Part shown: positions 16,706 through 25,696 of the stretch, one piece after another
Layout of the letters: every line of letters begins with the position of its first letter
Numbering within the stretch: the first letter of the stretch is position 1
From: an uncultured Bacteroidota bacterium
Lineage (GTDB): Bacteria > Bacteroidota > Bacteroidia > UKL13-3
DNA length: 60,769 nt
NCBI GenBank assembly: GCA_903883965.1
Contig: CAISCU010000013.1
Span: 1-60,769, forward strand
Reading direction: 5' to 3'
The notes under the pieces: model-generated
The model's database searches: none
The model's input: the letters and a program-made list of their open reading frames with translations, nothing else
What the model was told of the DNA's origin: nothing
Position numbers and translations under genes: made by a program

Positions 16706-18832
16706 CTAAAGGTGAATGACATTGCCTGTTTTGAGACTTTCTATGGCTGCAAAACCTGCCTTAGTAGTATTGACTATTTCTTCAAATGAAATAGGAGCTT
16801 TGGCGCCTTTTTTAACTGCATCTACCAACAATTTAAACTGAGCTTTGTGACCCTTGTCTTGTGTACCAGAACTTTTTGAAAAACCTTTGCATCCAAATGC
16901 TTCAATTTTTCTAAAATTATCAACTACAATTGTTTTTCCTTGGCTGTGAATTTCTATTCTTTCTTTAGGATAGGCTTTGTTCCCATTTGAGAAATAATTG
17001 ATAACCCCTTGTGATCCATTTGCGAATTTAAGTGTAAGTATGGCATTGTCTGTATTCTCAGCTGGATTGCTGCCTAAGGCACTCATGTGCACCGATTGCA
17101 CCAAACTGCCCGATAAGTAGGTCATTAAATCAATAAAATGGCAAGCCTCACCTATAATTCTGCCTCCTCCAACTTGCATATCTTGAACCCAAACACTTTC
17201 ATCAATAAACCCAGCATTCATGGTAGCAATCATGTTCAATACAGGTGTGTTTTTTTCACCTAAGAGTTGTTTTGCTTTTACAACGTGCGGTGCAAATCTT
17301 CTATTAAAACCAACTGTTACAAACCTATTTGGATTGTTCAGCTGGGCATCAATGACCATTTGCAATTGTTCTTGTGTAATGGCTAGTGGTTTTTCTACAA
17401 AAACATTTTTACCTGATTCTAAACATGCTTTCACCATTTGTGCATGCGAATTGTGACGGGTAGTAACCATTACTAGGTCTACCTCTGGGTCTTTTAAAAT
17501 GGTTTGATAATCGGTGGTACTGATATCGAAACCATATTTAGACGCAAGAGATTTAGCAGACAAACCTCCTGCACTCGCTATGTATTTGTATGTTGCAGGT
17601 AAACCTTTCATTGCAGGCAGCATGGTCATTTTAGTAAAATTACCAGCTCCAATAATGCCTATAACTCCTTTTTGCGATTGGTATGCACCTTCCTTCAATA
17701 CAAACTGACTAGATGGCAAATTGCTGTCTTGTTTGTATCTCAATAAGGAAGCAATTTTATTCCCGCCCATTTGGCCATACACTTGCATGTAATTTTCAAA
17801 ATCAACAATTTCAGTAATTAAATCTTTGACTGAAATTTGGCCAGATGACATCGCTTGCAAAATGGCTTCAAAGTTTCTTTTTTGGGTCCATCTTACAAAT
17901 GCCAATGGATAATCTTGGCCTTTGTTTTCATAATTTTCGTCATACCTTCCAGGACCATACGAACAAGATACTTGAAAGCTCAATTCCTTTTTGTAAAAAT
18001 CGGAACGGTCTATTGACAACCCTATCACTCCTACCAAAACAATACGTCCTCTTTTACGAGACATTTTGGCGGCTTGCCCAATGACATCGTTGCTTTTGGT
18101 TGATGCTGTAATGATGACAGCATCAGCTCCACCAGCCTGTTTGGTAAGTTCCTGAACTGTTGCCACTACATCTAATCCATTAGAAGAATTGTATGCCGTA
18201 ATGCCTCTAGCAATTGCCAAATTCACTTTATTTTCATCAAAGTCAAATCCAATGACCCTGCAACCATTTGCTTTCAACAAATCGGCAGTGATTAAGCCAA
18301 TTAAACCCAATCCAATTACTACAACAGTTTCACCAAATGTTGGTTGAACCAATCTAATACCTTGCAAACCTATTGCACCAATTACAGTAAACGAAGCTTC
18401 TTCAAAAGAGGTGTTTTCAGGGATATGTGCACACAAATTTTGAGGCACACATACAAATTCTGCATGTCCTCCATTTGAAATTACACGGTCACCAACTTTA
18501 AAATCAGCTACACCATCTCCAACTTCAATAACAGTTCCTGCATTACAATAACCCAGAGGAAGTGGCTCATCTAATTTGTTAAAAACGGCTTCTAACGTTG
18601 GCAACAAGCCATCCGTTTTAATTTTATCTAACACCTGTTTTACTTTTTCAGGTTGTTGTCTTGCTTTTGCAATTAAATTGGAACGCCCAAACTCAACAAG
18701 CATTTTTTCTGTACCCAAGGAAACCAAAGAATGGTGAGTTCTAATGAGCACATGACCTTTTTTTACCAATGGGGCTGGAATTTCTTCCAATACGGTTTCA
18801 CCGCTTCTTAAATTTTGTATCAGTTGTTTCAT
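16706..18832 (-). CDS. Bi-domain oxidoreductase: alcohol-dehydrogenase-like plus Gfo/Idh/MocA
   Basis: This 708-residue fusion has two parts. Residues ~1-370 are a medium-chain dehydrogenase-like half (LGYCNAGTVIEVGDGV near 93; NAD loop VIGLGLIGL at 172-180). Residues ~390-708 are a Gfo/Idh/MocA oxidoreductase (GIIGAGNF at 392-399; KNVFVEKPLAIT; VGGGRIIGEACHFIDLM). Fusions of this kind are known from O-antigen and capsule loci and are thought to act on sugar nucleotides, possibly by two linked redox steps. It lies between the asnB and wecB genes with 5- and 12-base gaps. The exact substrate is unknown. Confidence 0.9.
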   Translation of the reverse strand: MKQLIQNLRSGETVLEEIPAPLVKKGHVLIRTHHSLVSLGTEKMLVEFGRSNLIAKARQQPEKVKQVLDKIKTDGLLPTLEAVFNKLDEPLPLGYCNAGTVIEVGDGVADFKVGDRVISNGGHAEFVCVPQNLCAHIPENTSFEEASFTVIGAIGLQGIRLVQPTFGETVVVIGLGLIGLITADLLKANGCRVIGFDFDENKVNLAIARGITAYNSSNGLDVVATVQELTKQAGGADAVIITASTKSNDVIGQAAKMSRKRGRIVLVGVIGLSIDRSDFYKKELSFQVSCSYGPGRYDENYENKGQDYPLAFVRWTQKRNFEAILQAMSSGQISVKDLITEIVDFENYMQVYGQMGGNKIASLLRYKQDSNLPSSQFVLKEGAYQSQKGVIGIIGAGNFTKMTMLPAMKGLPATYKYIASAGGLSAKSLASKYGFDISTTDYQTILKDPEVDLVMVTTRHNSHAQMVKACLESGKNVFVEKPLAITQEQLQMVIDAQLNNPNRFVTVGFNRRFAPHVVKAKQLLGEKNTPVLNMIATMNAGFIDESVWVQDMQVGGGRIIGEACHFIDLMTYLSGSLVQSVHMSALGSNPAENTDNAILTLKFANGSQGVINYFSNGNKAYPKERIEIHSQGKTIVVDNFRKIEAFGCKGFSKSSGTQDKGHKAQFKLLVDAVKKGAKAPISFEEIVNTTKAGFAAIESLKTGNVIHL

Positions 18833-18837
18833 TGGTA

Positions 18838-20760
18838 TTATCCTATTTTTCTGCCATCTTTAAATTGTGTGAGCCAACTTTCTATTGCTAACAAACTCCA
18901 TATTGTAAATGAGGCATCAATTTTTCCTTGTTTATTGTCTTTAATTAATTTTGTAACTTCAAATGGATTAAACAGACCTCTTTCTTTCACCTTCGTTTCT
19001 GATAACCTATCGGCAATTAATTCATTCATATCTTGAGAAATCCATTGCCTAACAGGGCCTGCAAATCCAGCTTTGGGTCTATAAATGAGTTCTCTTGGTA
19101 AATATTTTTCTGCCACCTTCTTTAAAATATATTTAGTAGTATTTCCATGCATTTTATAAGAAACTGGAATACGGGTACTGTAGTTTACAAGGTCTAGATC
19201 TAAAAAGGGCACTCTACTTTCTACACCAACAGCCATACTCATTTTATCATTGTAGTTCATATTGTGATCTACTAAAAATGATTTCATCTCCAAATAAAGC
19301 ATTTGGTTCAACAAGCTTTTTTCTTCAGGAATTGCATGCAATAAATGAGACAAAGTATGCAGTGAATTGTAGTTGCCAATATGGTTTAATGAATCAGCAG
19401 AAAATAATTTGTGAGCTGTATGTTGAGGTAACCATGAAAAATAACCTGTCATTCTATTCAAAGGTGTATTCTCAATATCTATAGACAATTTTTTTAACCT
19501 TCTATTAAATGGCTTCTGAATATCTATACCCTCAGCATAGAGCTTTAACAGATGTACAATAGGCTTTGGTACATTTTTAATCCATTTTTCTAAATTGAGG
19601 GCTTGATGCCTTCTGTAGCCACTAAACAAATCATCTCCACCGGCTCCACCTAATAAAACTTTAATACCGTTTTCTCTTGCACCTTTTGCAATATGGTATA
19701 CATTCAAAGGAGCAGAATCAGCTTGTGGTTCATCTAGGTGCCAAATCATTTTATCAAAATCTGCTAAAATATCCAATTTGGCATCAATGATATTGAGTTT
19801 AAAATCGAGCTTTTTAGAGATGAGTTTTGCATAGTATAAGTCATCAGAAAAGCCTTCTTTTTTCATAGCATTTTCGCCAGAATTAATGGTAAAAGCATTG
19901 ACTTTTTGACTAGGGAAAATTTGCTGTGAAATGGCTGCAATTAAAGTTGAATCTATTCCTCCTGAAACAAAAAAACCAACAGGAACATCACTCATCATTT
20001 GCCTTTCAAGTGCATCAAACAACTTTTGTTCGGTTTCAATGACAAACTCCTTTTCGTTGCCAACATGCATGCGCGAACCATTGAATGGAATATCATAAAA
20101 CTGAACAGTTTCAGACTTTAATGTACGCACATCAACAGTCATGTAATGACCAGGCAATAATTTCTGTATATGTTTGAAAGGTGTTTTTTCTCTGGGGCTC
20201 CATAACAACGTAATGTAATTCATTAAGGCATTATGGTCTATTTCTTTGTCTACATCTTCAAAGCAAACAATACTTTTTAATTCAGAACCAAAGAGGAAAA
20301 CATCGTCTTTTAAATAATAATAAAGGGGTTTAACACCCATTTGATCTCTTGCCAAAAAAAGGGATTGGCTAGAACGGTCATAAATACTAAATGCAAATAT
20401 GCCATTGAGTTTGGTTAAAACATGTTTGCCATATTCTATAAAACCGTACAATAAGGTTTCTGTATCACTGTTTCCTTTAAATTGATAACCTTTTGCTATT
20501 AAATCTTTCCTTAATTGAAAGTGATTGTATATTTCTCCATTGAAAACAATTACAAAATTGCCACTGCTATCAAACATGGGTTGATTGCCGTTTTCTGATA
20601 AATCTAAAATAGCCAATCGGGTATGCACCAAACCAATATTATTTTCAACAAAATGGCTTTGAGAATCTGGACCACGGTGCGCAATACTGTTTTGCATCCG
20701 CTCAATTAAGCTCAGATCAATACTTTTATTTCTATTTATAATGCCTGCAATTCCACACAT
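18838..20760 (-). CDS. asnB: Asparagine synthase (glutamine-hydrolysing) family amidotransferase
   Basis: This 640-residue two-domain enzyme has a complete class II glutamine amidotransferase domain. It shows N-terminal MCGIAG with the Cys2 nucleophile, HRGPD near 28-32, Arg49 and the NGE loop at 74-76. The ATP-pyrophosphatase loop SGGIDST lies at 266-272. In surface-glycan loci such homologues (for example WbpS and WbmI relatives) amidate uronic acids to uronamides. That role fits the WbpD/WbpE/WecB-like genes here better than housekeeping asparagine synthesis, but it is inference. It starts one base into the stop of the upstream glycosyltransferase (overlap at 20760). Confidence 0.92.
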   Translation of the reverse strand: MCGIAGIINRNKSIDLSLIERMQNSIAHRGPDSQSHFVENNIGLVHTRLAILDLSENGNQPMFDSSGNFVIVFNGEIYNHFQLRKDLIAKGYQFKGNSDTETLLYGFIEYGKHVLTKLNGIFAFSIYDRSSQSLFLARDQMGVKPLYYYLKDDVFLFGSELKSIVCFEDVDKEIDHNALMNYITLLWSPREKTPFKHIQKLLPGHYMTVDVRTLKSETVQFYDIPFNGSRMHVGNEKEFVIETEQKLFDALERQMMSDVPVGFFVSGGIDSTLIAAISQQIFPSQKVNAFTINSGENAMKKEGFSDDLYYAKLISKKLDFKLNIIDAKLDILADFDKMIWHLDEPQADSAPLNVYHIAKGARENGIKVLLGGAGGDDLFSGYRRHQALNLEKWIKNVPKPIVHLLKLYAEGIDIQKPFNRRLKKLSIDIENTPLNRMTGYFSWLPQHTAHKLFSADSLNHIGNYNSLHTLSHLLHAIPEEKSLLNQMLYLEMKSFLVDHNMNYNDKMSMAVGVESRVPFLDLDLVNYSTRIPVSYKMHGNTTKYILKKVAEKYLPRELIYRPKAGFAGPVRQWISQDMNELIADRLSETKVKERGLFNPFEVTKLIKDNKQGKIDASFTIWSLLAIESWLTQFKDGRKIG

Positions 20761-21923
20761 TAGATATAAGCATTGACTTTTAAAATAGCAGCAATTTTTT
20801 CACAATGAACAGATCCTGTAAATTTTTGATTGTAACTGAGTATTGCCTGTTTGCTTAATGAAGCATATTTGGCTTGATCCTGAACACAACCGATGATTTG
20901 ATTTACAATATCATTTGCATTTGGCACTTTGATCAATAATCCATCTACATCATGTTGGATCATTTCTGGAATAGCCCTGTAGTTTGTAGAAACAACAACA
21001 CAACCATGACTCATGGCTTCAATAATAGAGAGTGGTTGGCCTTCATTTGTATACGCAGTGGGTAATACAAAAAAGTGGGCCTTAGCCAATAAATCATCTT
21101 TTGCTTGACCCCTCACTAAACCCAAATAATGAACACAATCGTTCAGTTGATACGAATCTATTCTATTTAAAAAATCTGCTTCAGCATGTTCTGGAGAGTC
21201 ATAAGAACTGTGGTCGTTTTCTGCTCTGAATAATCCACAAAAATTGGCTTCAAAAAAAACGCCTTTATCTTTAAGCAATTTCAAAGCTTCTAAAAAAATT
21301 AAATAGCCCTTACTTTCAATTAAATTTGACAGGTACAACAATTGAATTGGATTTTCTTTGCTAGTATTTTCAATTGTTTTCCCATTCATATGGGGATCAA
21401 TTTCGCCAACCCCATTAGGCACTGTGATGATTCGGTGCCTCATCAATGGTTGAAAATCAAACATAGGTTTTAAATTGGAACTCAATACAATTGTTTTGTC
21501 AAAGTCTAACAAGAAATTTTTAATTGCTTTTTTGTAAACAGCAGATTGTTCTTCATAAAATTGGTTATAGTTGCCCCCATGCAAATGACCTATAACTTTT
21601 GCCCCAAAAAATTTTGAAATAGAAACAATGAGTTTATCTCGTAAAAAACCCATTTTACTCTGTGAAGTTTGAATGTACACAATACATTTCCCGTAGAAAA
21701 AATATACAAGCAATTGAATTGCAACCAGTGTGTAATCTATTACTCTATTTAAATGATTGAACCTATTTTCTCCAAGGATATTTCTATTGGCAATGTTTAC
21801 AATTTTAACTTGAGTATTGTTCTCCTTTAACCAATCTACAATGATTTTAAATGCCATTGATTGACCGTTTACAGGCGGAGGCAGCGTACCTATTAAAATT
21901 ATTTTCCTTGAAGCGGTATCCAT
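20760..21923 (-). CDS. Glycosyltransferase, GT4 family
   Basis: This is a 387-residue GT-B protein. The N-terminus IILIGTLPPPVNGQSMAFKI is typical of GT4 enzymes with a glycine-rich acceptor loop. The C-terminal half has LLYLSNLIESKGYLIFLEAL and a donor-binding region FFVLPTAYTNEGQPLSIIEA, whose Glu residues match the EX7E pattern of the family. It sits between the DegT aminotransferase (one-base gap at 21924) and asnB. It adds one residue to the lipid-linked oligosaccharide. Specificity is unknown. Confidence 0.9.
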   Translation of the reverse strand: MDTASRKIILIGTLPPPVNGQSMAFKIIVDWLKENNTQVKIVNIANRNILGENRFNHLNRVIDYTLVAIQLLVYFFYGKCIVYIQTSQSKMGFLRDKLIVSISKFFGAKVIGHLHGGNYNQFYEEQSAVYKKAIKNFLLDFDKTIVLSSNLKPMFDFQPLMRHRIITVPNGVGEIDPHMNGKTIENTSKENPIQLLYLSNLIESKGYLIFLEALKLLKDKGVFFEANFCGLFRAENDHSSYDSPEHAEADFLNRIDSYQLNDCVHYLGLVRGQAKDDLLAKAHFFVLPTAYTNEGQPLSIIEAMSHGCVVVSTNYRAIPEMIQHDVDGLLIKVPNANDIVNQIIGCVQDQAKYASLSKQAILSYNQKFTGSVHCEKIAAILKVNAYI

Positions 21924-21924
21924 T

Positions 21925-23037
21925 TTAATCAGCTAATTCAAAAAAATGGTTGATGGTATTTACTACATGTGTTATATGATCGGGAGTGAGTTCAGGAAAC
22001 ATCGGCAAAGACAGTATTTGGCTACTATATGCTGATGAGATTTCAAAATCAGATGCTTGGTGATTTAAATAACTATAAGCAGGTAACAATGGCAAAATTT
22101 CTGGGTAATGGATGGCTGTTTCAACCCCATTTTCTTTTAAGAACTTCATCAATGCTTCTCTTTTAGAAACGCGAATGACATACAAATGAAAGGTATGCTT
22201 GGTTTGTGGACGAACTTCAGGACAAATTACATTGGTATTGCCTTTTAACAACGAAGAATACAAAGCTGCATTTGCAATTCTTTGATCGGTCCAGTTTAAA
22301 ATATGAGGCAATTTAGCCTTTAAAATGGCCGCTTGTAAACCATCGAGTCGGCTGTTAATGCCTTCAATTTCATGTTGGTGTTTTTTGAGCGCACCATGTC
22401 TGGCATACATTTTACATTTTGTAGCCAATTCATCAGAATTGGTTATGATACAACCCGCATCTCCATATGCACCCAAATTTTTACCAGGATAAAAACTAAA
22501 TGAACCTGCAATTCCCATAGTTCCTGCTCTTTTGCCTTTCCATTCAGAAAAATGTGATTGCGCACAATCTTCAATAACAGGAATCTGGTGCTTTTCTGCA
22601 ATTGCCATGATACGATCCATGTCGCACATTTGTCCTTGCAAATGAACTGGAATTATGGCTTTTGTATGAGATGTAATTGCTGCTTCTAATTGCGCTACAT
22701 CAATGGTATAATATTGTGGCTCTATGTCTACAAAAACTGGCTTTGCACCTGTTTGGCTAATCGTTTCTGAACTACTGATCCAGCTGTTAGCAACTGTTAT
22801 AACTTCGTCACCAGGCCCTATGCCTAGCATTTTCATGATAATGTACAAAGAATCCGTACCGTTTGCTACTCCAATACAATGTTTAACGCCATATAGTGAC
22901 GCAAAATTGGATTCGAATGCTTCTACATGCTTTCCGCCAATGAATGCGGTTTCTTGAATGACAGTTTGAATAGCAGAATCAATTTCTGATTGAATTGATT
23001 GGTATTGACTGTATAAATCTACAAATGGTACTTTCAT
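21925..23037 (-). CDS. DegT/DnrJ/EryC1/StrS sugar aminotransferase (second WbpE-like copy)
   Basis: This 370-residue PLP enzyme has KVPFVDLYSQYQSIQSEIDS at the N-terminus, GVANGTDSLYIIMKMLG as the phosphate loop, VIEDCAQSHFSEWKG and the PLP lysine Lys186 in SFYPGKNLGAYGDAG. It belongs to a contiguous trio with the acyltransferase at 23039 and the Gfo/Idh oxidoreductase at 23504. Oxidation, transamination and acylation of a sugar C3 or C4 would follow in that order. This is a second module of the same type as the 10510-12230 pair. Confidence 0.9.
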   Translation of the reverse strand: MKVPFVDLYSQYQSIQSEIDSAIQTVIQETAFIGGKHVEAFESNFASLYGVKHCIGVANGTDSLYIIMKMLGIGPGDEVITVANSWISSSETISQTGAKPVFVDIEPQYYTIDVAQLEAAITSHTKAIIPVHLQGQMCDMDRIMAIAEKHQIPVIEDCAQSHFSEWKGKRAGTMGIAGSFSFYPGKNLGAYGDAGCIITNSDELATKCKMYARHGALKKHQHEIEGINSRLDGLQAAILKAKLPHILNWTDQRIANAALYSSLLKGNTNVICPEVRPQTKHTFHLYVIRVSKREALMKFLKENGVETAIHYPEILPLLPAYSYLNHQASDFEISSAYSSQILSLPMFPELTPDHITHVVNTINHFFELAD

Positions 23038-23038
23038 G

Positions 23039-23500
23039 TTATTTTCTAATCAATTTTGCAGGATTGCCTGCGTATACTCCAGGTTCAGTTATATTTTTTG
23101 TGACAACAGCGCCAGCGCCAATAACAACATGACTACAAATTTCAACCGGTAAGATGGTTGCATTTGAGCCAATGGATACATGGTTGTGTATTTGGGTTTG
23201 CTTCCAAAGATTTTTATCTCCCCTGGCTGGTCCACCATTTTGAAACAAGTCATTGATAAACATCACACCATGACCAATAAAACAATCATCTCCAATGGTT
23301 ACCAATTCGCAAATAAATGTATGTGATTGAATTTTAGTTTGATTGCCAATGGTCACATCTTTTTGAATTTCTACAAAAGGACCAATAAAACAATTGTCTC
23401 CAATTGAACAACCATAGATGTTTACCGGTTGTACAATTTTCACATTTTCGCCAAACTGAACACCTTTGATGGCACTTTCAAATAAAATTGGGGCACTCAT
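23039..23500 (-). CDS. Hexapeptide-repeat sugar N-acyltransferase
   Basis: This 153-residue left-handed beta-helix protein shows repeats such as IGDNCFIGPFVEIQKDVTIG and IGDDCFIGHGVMFINDLF, and closes with [20 protein letters not shown] then GNPAKLIRK. It resembles the short WbpD/FdtC/QdtC-type acyltransferases that acylate amino sugars made by a neighbouring DegT aminotransferase. It sits between that aminotransferase (one base away) and a Gfo/Idh oxidoreductase (three bases away), so the three probably make one acylamino sugar nucleotide. Confidence 0.88.
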   Translation of the reverse strand: MSAPILFESAIKGVQFGENVKIVQPVNIYGCSIGDNCFIGPFVEIQKDVTIGNQTKIQSHTFICELVTIGDDCFIGHGVMFINDLFQNGGPARGDKNLWKQTQIHNHVSIGSNATILPVEICSHVVIGAGAVVTKNITEPGVYAGNPAKLIRK

Positions 23501-23503
23501 GAA

Positions 23504-24508
23504 TTATAATTTAGACTGGTAAATTTTATCTATAATTTCAACTGTTTTTAAAGCTTCAAACGAATTTGTAGCAATGCTTGCGTTGTGGTTCAATACTTCT
23601 AAAACATTTTCGTAAACTTTATCGTGATTGCTCATTGAACCTTGATAATTGCCATAATTATTGGCTGTATTTCCAGCAGGTAAATTTTCAATTTTATAGC
23701 CTTCTATTTCTTGGTATTCCAATTCGTTCAAATATTGTCCACCAATTTTAACAGTTCCCTTTTCTCCGAAAATGGTCAAAGATCCTTCCATGTTCTTGTT
23801 GTAACTATTAACTGTATAGTTGATGGTACCTATGGCACCGTTTACAAATTCTAAAATAACAACACCCGTATCTTCAAATTCGATGATGCCTTGATGGGCA
23901 AAATTCCCCATTAAAGATTTGGCTTGTTTTACATCTCCAATGAGCCAATACAATAAATCCACAAAATGACTAAATTGGGTATACAAGGTTCCACCATCTA
24001 AATCTTTGGTTCCTTTCCATGAATTGTGGTAATAATCTTCGTTTCTATTCCAGAAACAACTCAATTGAACACTCATGATTTTACCTAATTTGTTTTCATC
24101 AATGAGTTTTTTTACTGCTGCTACTGGTGGGTTGAAACGATTTTGCTTAATGGCAAACAAGCGTTTATTCATGCGTTCTGCTGTTTTTATCATTTCACCA
24201 CAGTCTTGCACATTGATGGCCATTGGCTTTTCACAGAGAACATGAAAACCTGCTTCTAATGATTGAATTGAATGCTTTGCATGCAGTCCATTGGGAGAAC
24301 ATATTGATACCACATCTATGTCCTTTTCTTTGGCAAGCATGTCTTCTATATTTTGATAAGCGTTGCAATTAAATTTTTCAGAAAAAGTAGTTGCTTTGGC
24401 AGAATCAATATCGCACACTGCAACCAATTTGGCTAATTTCTGAATGTGTTCGGCATGCCTCATGCCTATTCTTCCACAACCAACTATAGCAAATTTTCGT
24501 AAATTCAT
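23504..24508 (-). CDS. Gfo/Idh/MocA oxidoreductase (WbpB/WlbA-like sugar nucleotide 3-dehydrogenase)
   Basis: This 334-residue NAD(P)-dependent oxidoreductase has the Rossmann motif KFAIVGCGRIGMRHAEHI at the start and the CSPNGLHAKHSIQSLEAGFH segment. The catalytic HVLCEKPMAI holds the family Lys. A C-terminal substrate domain follows (SWKGTKDLDGGTLYTQFSHF). The WSWKGT-type segment occurs in WbpB/WlbA proteins that oxidise C3 of UDP-GlcNAcA before transamination. Neighbouring acyltransferase and aminotransferase genes support this role. A second, non-adjacent Gfo/Idh gene lies at 54431. Confidence 0.88.
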   Translation of the reverse strand: MNLRKFAIVGCGRIGMRHAEHIQKLAKLVAVCDIDSAKATTFSEKFNCNAYQNIEDMLAKEKDIDVVSICSPNGLHAKHSIQSLEAGFHVLCEKPMAINVQDCGEMIKTAERMNKRLFAIKQNRFNPPVAAVKKLIDENKLGKIMSVQLSCFWNRNEDYYHNSWKGTKDLDGGTLYTQFSHFVDLLYWLIGDVKQAKSLMGNFAHQGIIEFEDTGVVILEFVNGAIGTINYTVNSYNKNMEGSLTIFGEKGTVKIGGQYLNELEYQEIEGYKIENLPAGNTANNYGNYQGSMSNHDKVYENVLEVLNHNASIATNSFEALKTVEIIDKIYQSKL

Positions 24509-24520
24509 TTGAATATTTAA

Positions 24521-25696
24521 TTAATCTTCGAGTAAAAAGTCCTTCAATTTATTCATCTTTTGGGTCCAATCCAAGAAATATTTGGCATATGTTCTCATCT
24601 CCTCCGTTACATTTTCAGCAAAATGCATTTTCCTATTGAATTCTTCAAGTAATTCATAGTCAAAAGGCAAATCATTGTCTGCCAATTTCAGGTGATAGGG
24701 AAAATCATCTGGAAAATCAATGTCGTCACCTGCGTAAAAAAATGGGATCCCCCTTGAACAATATTCTCTTAATTTTAAAGTTGAAGCAGAATGCAGTCCA
24801 ATTCTAGAAAAAGATAGGGTTCCCATTGCCATATGACTAGTATTGAACAAATGTTCGTAATCTTTATGTTTTTGAAATCCATAAAACACAAACTCTTTCT
24901 CCAAACCATATTTTAACACCAAATCCTTGTTAAACTGCATTTCATTGCTGTCACCTACCACATGAACCAATAATGATTGCGAATTGCCCTTACTAATGGC
25001 AATTTTTCTTGATTCAATGAGTCTGTGCAATCCATTGGTTCTATAACCAGCTCCTACAAAAATAATTTCTAAATCTGAACTACTTTGTAATGGTATTCTG
25101 GCAGGAAAAGCCCCCACATGAATGCCGTTTCCAAGGGTTAGATATTGCTTTACATGATGCCTTAAATAACTGGCTTCAAAATCAGTAATATCTTGACATA
25201 CACCCACAAAACCATCAATTAACTTACGAATGGGTTTACCATATAAAAAATCAAGAACAGCTATTAAAAAATAGCCCTTTATAAAATTGAATTGTCTGTA
25301 AGGATTTTCGATTTGTTGGTGCTCAGTATACAATTTAAAACCAGATTGCTTCACCTGTTTAAAAAAAAGATAAGAAGCTGGATCAGCAGCAGGAAATCGC
25401 ATATAAATTGTAGTTTCCGCTGGCTTGTATTGACTTAAATGATTGAGTATAAATTCAAATTTCTTAAACCTTTTTTGTAAGAAGTTAGTCTGAACATTGA
25501 ATAACAAATGAACAATTCCAGGCCTGCTTTCTATTTGGTGTCTGAACACTTCACTCAAAGGCCTGTTCGAAACCAATACCAAATGAATTGAAACACCGTG
25601 AGCCTTTAGTGCATCAAATTGACCTAAAATTTTTTGCTCAACTCCACCAATTTCGTGGTCAACCAATGCAATGTAAACCAGTTTAGACTCTGCCAT
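24521..25696 (-). CDS. Glycosyltransferase (GT4-like, GT-B fold)
   Basis: This 391-residue protein has no signal peptide. An N-terminal acceptor domain starts KLVYIALVDHEIGGVEQKIL, with a glycine-rich loop. The C-terminal donor domain contains EIIFVGAGYRTNGLHRLIES and later KLREYCSRGIPFFYAGDD, which fits the nucleotide-sugar binding end of GT4-like enzymes. Its start overlaps the end of the Wzy-like gene by 14 bases. The EX7E motif is less obvious than in the other glycosyltransferases here, so it may be a divergent subfamily. Confidence 0.8.
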   Translation of the reverse strand: MAESKLVYIALVDHEIGGVEQKILGQFDALKAHGVSIHLVLVSNRPLSEVFRHQIESRPGIVHLLFNVQTNFLQKRFKKFEFILNHLSQYKPAETTIYMRFPAADPASYLFFKQVKQSGFKLYTEHQQIENPYRQFNFIKGYFLIAVLDFLYGKPIRKLIDGFVGVCQDITDFEASYLRHHVKQYLTLGNGIHVGAFPARIPLQSSSDLEIIFVGAGYRTNGLHRLIESRKIAISKGNSQSLLVHVVGDSNEMQFNKDLVLKYGLEKEFVFYGFQKHKDYEHLFNTSHMAMGTLSFSRIGLHSASTLKLREYCSRGIPFFYAGDDIDFPDDFPYHLKLADNDLPFDYELLEEFNRKMHFAENVTEEMRTYAKYFLDWTQKMNKLKDFLLED

